Shown here one piece after another: positions 6,038-8,767 of a DNA stretch of 8,767 nt. Positions within the stretch are counted from its first letter, which is position 1. Every line of letters begins with the position of its first letter. The translations under genes and the position numbers were made by a program. The notes under the pieces are model-generated. The model made no database searches. It was not told where the DNA came from and saw nothing but the letters and a program-made list of their open reading frames with translations. This stretch comes from an uncultured Clostridia bacterium. Its GTDB lineage: Bacteria; Bacillota; Clostridia; Oscillospirales; Oscillospiraceae. The stretch is from positions 1-8,767 of the forward strand of contig CALEQS010000214.1 of NCBI GenBank assembly GCA_937907975.1, given 5' to 3'.

Positions 6038-6070
6038 CGGCTTTGCCCGTTTACCCCATATGCAAAGCCG
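6038..6070. repeat. Perfect 9-bp inverted repeat next to the scfB terminator
   Basis: CGGCTTTGC (6038-6046) and GCAAAGCCG (6062-6070) enclose a 15-base loop, only a few bases beyond the U-tract of the scfB terminator. It has no U-tract on the minus strand, so it is not a second classical terminator. Confidence 0.65.
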
Positions 6071-6073
6071 CCT

Positions 6074-6114
6074 AAAAAAAGGGTCGGCATCCGAAACCAG
6101 ATGCCGACCCTTTT
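6074..6114 (-). terminator. Rho-independent terminator after scfB
   Basis: A perfect stem of at least 10 GC-rich pairs, GGGTCGGCAT with ATGCCGACCC (6081-6090 with 6101-6110), is extended by four A-T pairs. It has a 10-base loop and ends on the minus strand in seven U residues (6074-6080). This is the strongest terminator in the window. Confidence 0.93.
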
Positions 6115-6155
6115 ACCCTCTCTTGAAGGAGGTCGATTCTTTCGTTTTGATCCGG

Positions 6156-7517
6156 TCAGTCTGCCAAACCGGAACGGATAGCCTTGAGCGCAATTGCGCA
6201 CTCCAGACGCTTACGCTCCATTTCGCAGCCGACGTGGCTGGGCTGCGTTATGTCGCCGTTGGTATTATAGTTCGCCGCAGAGCAGCCACCGGAGCAATAA
6301 AATTTCGCCCAGCAGTTTCCGCACTCTTTACGGGTATAGATATTCATACCAGCAAACCGGGAGGACAGTTCCATATCAAAAGTGTCATCGTAGACGTTGC
6401 CCAGCTTGAACTCCTCATTGCCAACAAACTGGTGGCAGGGATAGATGTCGCCGTCCGGCGTGATGCAGACATATTCACAGCCGGCACCACAGCCGCGCAT
6501 ACGCTTGATGACGCAGGGGCCCTGCGCCAGATCCACATTGAAATGGAAGAAGTTCACCTCAGGATGATCCAGCAGGTAACGAGCCAGCTTGTCATACTCC
6601 GCCTTCACCTGAGGCAGATCTTCCTCGCGGACCGCAAAGGGATCATCCGGCTTGCCCACGGCAGGCTCCACAGAGACACTCTCAAAGCCCTCGGAAGCGA
6701 TATGGATCACATCGGCAGCAAAGTCCAGATTGTCCCGGGTGAAGGTGCCGCGCAGATAGTAATCCTTATCGCCGCGGGTCTCCACCAGCTTCTTGAACTT
6801 GGGAACAATGACATCATAGCTTCCCGTTCCGGCCACAGTGGGACGGTGGCGGTCATTGACCTCCGGGCGGCCATCCAGAGACAGCACGCAGTTGGACATC
6901 TCCTCATTGATATAGTCGATGTTCTCCTGATTGAGCAGTACGCCGTTGGTGGTCATGGTAAAGCGGAATGCCTTCCCCTTCTCCCCTTCTATGGACCGGG
7001 CATACTTCACGGTCTCCTTGACCGTGTCCATCGCCATCAGCGGCTCACCGCCAAAGAAGTCCACCTCAATATTGTGACGGACGCCAGAACGCTTGACAAC
7101 AAAGTCGATGGCTTTCTTGGCCGTCTCCACACTCATGGTCTTGCGGCCCAGACCGAAATCGCCGGTAGAAGCAAAGCAGTATTTACAGCGCAGATTGCAG
7201 TCATGAGACACGTTCAGGCACAGCGCTTTGACAGGCGCATTGCGGATCACCGCCATATTGGGATCCACATAGTCGTCCTTCTCAAAGAGCAGGCCCTGCT
7301 CCTGCAGCTCCAGCAGTTCCGCCCAGCACTCGTCCAGTTCCTCGGCAGAATACTGGTTCAGCTTGTCCTTTACCTCCTGCGGACAGTGTTCCCCCATGGA
7401 CTCACAGGACTCCACCTCACGCAGCAGATCATACATCATTTTGTCCAGTATATGGACCGCGCCGCTGTTCACGTCGATCGCGATATAACAGCCCAGCGCC
7501 TCAAAGGTATGTACCAA
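6156..7517 (-). CDS. scfB: Thioether cross-link-forming SCIFF peptide maturase (radical SAM/SPASM)
   Basis: A 453-residue radical SAM enzyme that installs thioether cross-links in the SCIFF peptide encoded just upstream. An N-terminal peptide-recognition (RRE-like) part covers about 1-95. The radical SAM core carries Cys107, Cys111 and Cys114 (CNLRCKYC), followed by DFFGGEP (153-159), TMTTNG (187-192) and LSLDG (212-216). The C-terminal SPASM region binds auxiliary iron-sulfur clusters through cysteines at 335, 343, 347, 351, 361, 399, 402, 408, 412 and 431. This fits the SCIFF maturase family in sequence and length. The start is TTG (7515-7517), giving MVHTFEALGC: GGAGG lies seven bases upstream, and longer readings would place that site inside the gene. 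A strong hairpin (7542-7569) separates it from scfA, so its expression is probably below that of the precursor. Confidence 0.96.
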   Translation of the reverse strand: MVHTFEALGCYIAIDVNSGAVHILDKMMYDLLREVESCESMGEHCPQEVKDKLNQYSAEELDECWAELLELQEQGLLFEKDDYVDPNMAVIRNAPVKALCLNVSHDCNLRCKYCFASTGDFGLGRKTMSVETAKKAIDFVVKRSGVRHNIEVDFFGGEPLMAMDTVKETVKYARSIEGEKGKAFRFTMTTNGVLLNQENIDYINEEMSNCVLSLDGRPEVNDRHRPTVAGTGSYDVIVPKFKKLVETRGDKDYYLRGTFTRDNLDFAADVIHIASEGFESVSVEPAVGKPDDPFAVREEDLPQVKAEYDKLARYLLDHPEVNFFHFNVDLAQGPCVIKRMRGCGAGCEYVCITPDGDIYPCHQFVGNEEFKLGNVYDDTFDMELSSRFAGMNIYTRKECGNCWAKFYCSGGCSAANYNTNGDITQPSHVGCEMERKRLECAIALKAIRSGLAD

Positions 7518-7541
7518 TTCAGCACCTCCAAATAGACAGCA

Positions 7542-7569
7542 GAAAGGGCGGGCGCAGGCCCACCCTTTC
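7542..7569 (-). repeat. 12-bp hairpin between scfA and scfB
   Basis: GAAAGGG-U-GGGC pairs with GCCC-G-CCCUUUC (7558-7569 with 7542-7553) around a CUGC tetraloop, fully paired with one G-U wobble. It lies 17 bases after the scfA stop codon and 17 bases before the scfB Shine-Dalgarno core. The U-run behind it is interrupted, so it looks like an attenuator or an mRNA-stabilising element, not a full terminator. Confidence 0.85.
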
Positions 7570-7586
7570 AACGTAAGTGAAAAAGA

Positions 7587-7730
7587 TTACTTATTGTGCT
7601 CGCACTTCTGGTTGGCGACCGTGCAGGAAGTCTTGCAGGCAGACTGGCAGGAAGTCTGGCACTCGCCGCAGCCGCCATGGGCAGCGCTGTTCTTCAGAGT
7701 GGCACCATTCAGGGTCTTAACATGCTTCAA
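7587..7730 (-). CDS. scfA: SCIFF (six cysteines in forty-five) ranthipeptide precursor
   Basis: A 47-residue precursor peptide beginning MKHVKTLNGATLKNSAAHGG, then a core with six cysteines at 21, 24, 28, 32, 36 and 43 and a polar tail. This is the near-universal clostridial SCIFF peptide, substrate of the radical SAM maturase encoded next. Cys32 and Thr37 are at the spacing and positions recalled for the thioether donor and acceptor in the characterised clostridial homologue CteA. The start is TTG (7728-7730): AGGAGG at 7739-7744 is eight bases upstream, and the reading reproduces the family MKH.KTLN start. An ATG at 7721-7723 (minus strand) is out of frame and meets a stop after four codons. 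It has its own strong promoter. Biological role is unknown; quorum or regulatory roles have been suggested for related peptides. Confidence 0.96.
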   Translation of the reverse strand: MKHVKTLNGATLKNSAAHGGCGECQTSCQSACKTSCTVANQKCEHNK

Positions 7731-7762
7731 AGGAATCCCCTCCTCATATAAATCTTTGAGGT

Positions 7763-7791
7763 ATTATAACACACTCTATTTCAATTTTCAA
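7763..7791 (-). promoter_or_regulatory. Sigma-A promoter of scfA-scfB
   Basis: TTGAAA (7786-7791), a 17-base spacer and a perfect TATAAT (7763-7768) with an extended -10 TG (TGT). The predicted start near 7757 gives a leader of about 27 bases. The -35 begins only about ten bases past the stop codon of the upstream membrane-protein gene. Confidence 0.88.
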
Positions 7792-7801
7792 TCATTTTCT
7801 G

Positions 7802-8176
7802 CTATTTCCGCACCGCGGCAAGTACGCCCGCCAACACGCCGCCCAAGAGCGGCGCAAAACCGCGGCTGAGCAGCACTGTCGGTTCCGGCAGACCGTAGAG
7901 CAGACAGCCGCAGATCAGCGCTGCTGCGCTCACCGTACCCGCGCCGCACACGCCCCAGAGAAGCACGCTTTTCCGCCCCATTTTCCGCAGGCACAGCAGT
8001 CCTGCCGTCAATCCGGCCAGAAGCAACGCGCCCAGAGCCGCGCCGTTCAGCTGCGACAGGCGTACGCTCCCCCGCACTGTCAGCGCCGCTGCGCCGATCC
8101 CCACCAGCAGCGCAGCCAGAAGTCCCGCCGCCAGCGACATCAGCAGCACCGCAACGATCTCTGACACGCGACGCAT
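7802..8176 (-). CDS. TIGR04086-family four-helix membrane protein
   Basis: A 124-residue, strongly hydrophobic protein with four predicted membrane helices (about 7-33, 43-63, 70-95 and 104-121) and a short basic start (MRR). Length, hydrophobic pattern and the position between yajC and the SCIFF genes match the TIGR04086 family of uncharacterised Firmicutes membrane proteins. Two ATG starts are possible. The one used here (8174-8176) has GGAG five bases upstream and gives the family length. The one at 8204-8206 would add ten polar residues (MAERNENGAG), but its only Shine-Dalgarno-like bases lie inside a 14-bp GC-rich stem. There is no separate promoter, so transcription should come from yajC read-through. 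Link to Sec or SCIFF function is only by neighbourhood. Confidence 0.85.
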   Translation of the reverse strand: MRRVSEIVAVLLMSLAAGLLAALLVGIGAAALTVRGSVRLSQLNGAALGALLLAGLTAGLLCLRKMGRKSVLLWGVCGAGTVSAAALICGCLLYGLPEPTVLLSRGFAPLLGGVLAGVLAAVRK

Positions 8177-8213
8177 CCCCGCTCCATTTTCATTCCGTTC
8201 CGCCATAAAGCAA

Positions 8214-8261
8214 AGCACCCTCCCCGCCGACTTTTGTTCCAGTCTATGCGGGGAGGGTGCT
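8214..8261 (-). terminator. 14-bp inverted repeat between yajC and the TIGR04086 gene
   Basis: A perfect 14-bp GC-rich stem (8214-8227 with 8248-8261) encloses a 20-base loop that can itself form a 4-bp GACU/AGUC helix. The U-rich stretch behind it is interrupted (UUUGCUUU), so termination should be partial. It lies 20 bases past the yajC stop codon. Confidence 0.75.
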
Positions 8262-8281
8262 GTACATTCAGCGATTCAGGC

Positions 8282-8563
8282 TTACTTGGTCTCCTCGACC
8301 TGTGCGCCCTTGTTGGCGATGGACCACTTCATCATTTCCAGACGCACACGGTCAGCGCCGGTCTCGATCACGATGGTGTTCTCCTTCACATGGCAGATGG
8401 TGCCCACGATGCCGCCGATGGTGGTGACCTCGTCACCCACAGCCAGAGAGTCACGCAGCTGCTGAGCTTCCTTCTTCTTCTTGTTCTCCGGGCGGATCAG
8501 CAGGAAATAAAAGATGGCGATCAGGGCCACGACCATGATAATAGTGGAAACAGTACTACCCAA
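8282..8563 (-). CDS. yajC: Preprotein translocase accessory subunit YajC
   Basis: A 93-residue single-pass membrane protein associated with the SecDF complex of the Sec translocase. One N-terminal membrane helix (about 5-23) is followed by the hallmark LLIRPENKKKKE (21-32) and the GDEVTTIGGIVGTI strand pair (43-56) of the cytosolic domain. The start is TTG (8561-8563), giving MGSTVSTII: GGAGGT at 8571-8576 is seven bases upstream. A reading extended to 8599 would put this site within the gene and add a polar segment ahead of the helix. It follows tgt, the classic tgt-yajC order, but is served by its own promoter. secD and secF do not follow; a TIGR04086 protein and the SCIFF genes do. Confidence 0.96.
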   Translation of the reverse strand: MGSTVSTIIMVVALIAIFYFLLIRPENKKKKEAQQLRDSLAVGDEVTTIGGIVGTICHVKENTIVIETGADRVRLEMMKWSIANKGAQVEETK

Positions 8564-8607
8564 AATAATTACCTCCGTATGCGCATTTGAACGCGACAAT
8601 TTGTTTT

Positions 8608-8636
8608 ATTATATCCGGTTCGGGGAAATTTGGCAA
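8608..8636 (-). promoter_or_regulatory. Sigma-A promoter of yajC
   Basis: TTGCCA (8631-8636), a 17-base spacer and a perfect TATAAT (8608-8613). The -35 lies 15 bases past the tgt stop codon. A near-perfect inverted repeat (8619-8628 with 8641-8649, one bulged base) flanks the -35. Confidence 0.87.
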
Positions 8637-8651
8637 GCCCTTTCCCGAAAA

Positions 8652-8767
8652 TCACAGGCGCTGGGCCAATTTTTCCGAGTATTCCGCCCGGAACCCGGCA
8701 AACCGGCCCTCATCCAGCGCATCGCGGATCTTCTGCATCAGCTCGTTGTAGAACCAGAGGTTATGCA
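8652..8767 (-). CDS. tgt: tRNA-guanine transglycosylase Tgt, C-terminal end
   Basis: Only the last 37 residues are present; the gene enters from the right edge. The segment HNLWFYNELMQKIRDALDEG matches the conserved C-terminal HNL-x-FY-x-x-L helix of bacterial Tgt, which inserts a queuosine precursor at position 34 of GUN-anticodon tRNAs. The following helix (RFAGFRAEYSEKLAQ) is also typical. The position just before yajC is the usual bacterial arrangement. The catalytic residues lie outside the window, so intactness cannot be judged. Confidence 0.9.
   Translation of the reverse strand, partial: HNLWFYNELMQKIRDALDEGRFAGFRAEYSEKLAQRL

Larger units (their letters stand above)
5764..6073. other. 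AT-rich intergenic region between spoIIM and the scfB terminator
   Basis: No convincing gene lies in this stretch. Besides the sigma-E promoter it holds a possible vegetative promoter (5905-5933) and an isolated minus-strand TATAAT (5965-5970) lacking a good -35. It also contains a 7-bp hairpin TGTTTGG/CCAAACA (5849-5855 with 5860-5866), the palindrome TTGCGCAA (5926-5933) and two near-identical ACCATT-GGTG boxes (5823-5833, 5884-5894). An ATTATGTT direct repeat (5978-5985, 6003-6010) and a 9-bp hairpin (6038-6070) complete it. It is clearly richer in A and T than the flanking genes. Confidence 0.6.

Noticed and set aside
6126..6133. AAGGAGGT on the plus strand as a ribosome-binding site
   Set aside because: No start codon follows at a usable distance that opens a plausible coding frame.
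5981..6181. Small plus-strand frame in the gap between spoIIM and scfB
   Set aside because: No ribosome-binding site, runs through the scfB terminator, and the protein shows no family features.
6006..7535. Plus-strand 509-codon open frame across the SCIFF maturase
   Set aside because: It is the antisense of scfB, shows no family motifs, and has a composition (many His, Gln, Leu) typical of a reverse-frame shadow of a GC-rich gene.
7518..7571. Longer scfB start at 7571
   Set aside because: It would place the GGAGG ribosome-binding site and most of the intergenic hairpin within the coding sequence, and the extra residues do not resemble the family N-terminus.
1..8767. Mobile element, prophage, CRISPR array, rRNA or tRNA gene
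   Set aside because: No transposase, integrase other than XerD, regularly spaced repeats, or tRNA or rRNA-like sequence was seen; the genes are core functions in a uniform orientation.

Overview
All genes in this window lie on the minus strand, so transcription runs from high to low coordinates. Gene content points to an endospore-forming Clostridia member, probably Oscillospiraceae/Ruminococcaceae-like. The evidence is a SCIFF peptide with its radical SAM maturase, spoIIM next to xerD, a SigH-like sigma factor, a DUF1858 redox protein, and fairly GC-rich coding DNA with AT-rich sigma-A promoters. The genus cannot be fixed from the sequence alone.

In transcription order: the 3' end of tgt (8652-8767); yajC (8282-8563); a four-helix TIGR04086-type membrane protein (7802-8176); the 47-residue six-cysteine SCIFF precursor scfA (7587-7730); its radical SAM/SPASM maturase scfB (6156-7517). 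A strong terminator and an AT-rich intergenic stretch of about 390 bases follow, then spoIIM (5188-5763) and xerD (4258-5133). After another terminator comes the Holliday-junction operon ruvC-ruvA-ruvB (4115 down to 1907). Next are three monocistronic-looking genes with their own promoters or -10 elements: a SigH-like sigma factor (1143-1778), a double zinc-ribbon protein (806-1084) and a DUF1858 protein (439-639). The 5' part of trmK (1-368) closes the window.

The regulatory layout is unusually readable. Good sigma-A promoters precede yajC, scfA, ruvC, the sigma factor and the DUF1858 gene. A near-consensus sigma-E promoter with an exact 14-base spacer precedes spoIIM. A LexA-like half-site pair sits inside the ruvC promoter spacer. 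Start codons are also unusual: yajC, scfA and scfB use TTG, and ruvB and spoIIM use GTG. In each case a Shine-Dalgarno sequence and family alignment decide the start. The scfA gene is easy to miss because it is short and TTG-initiated.

Functional blocks are: tRNA modification (tgt, trmK); the Sec accessory YajC; a conserved ranthipeptide (SCIFF) pathway of unknown biological role; sporulation engulfment (spoIIM); chromosome dimer resolution (xerD); and recombination repair (ruvCAB). There is no sign of prophage, insertion sequence, CRISPR or other accessory DNA. This is a core-genome segment. The least understood part is the SCIFF pathway and its RNA-level control.
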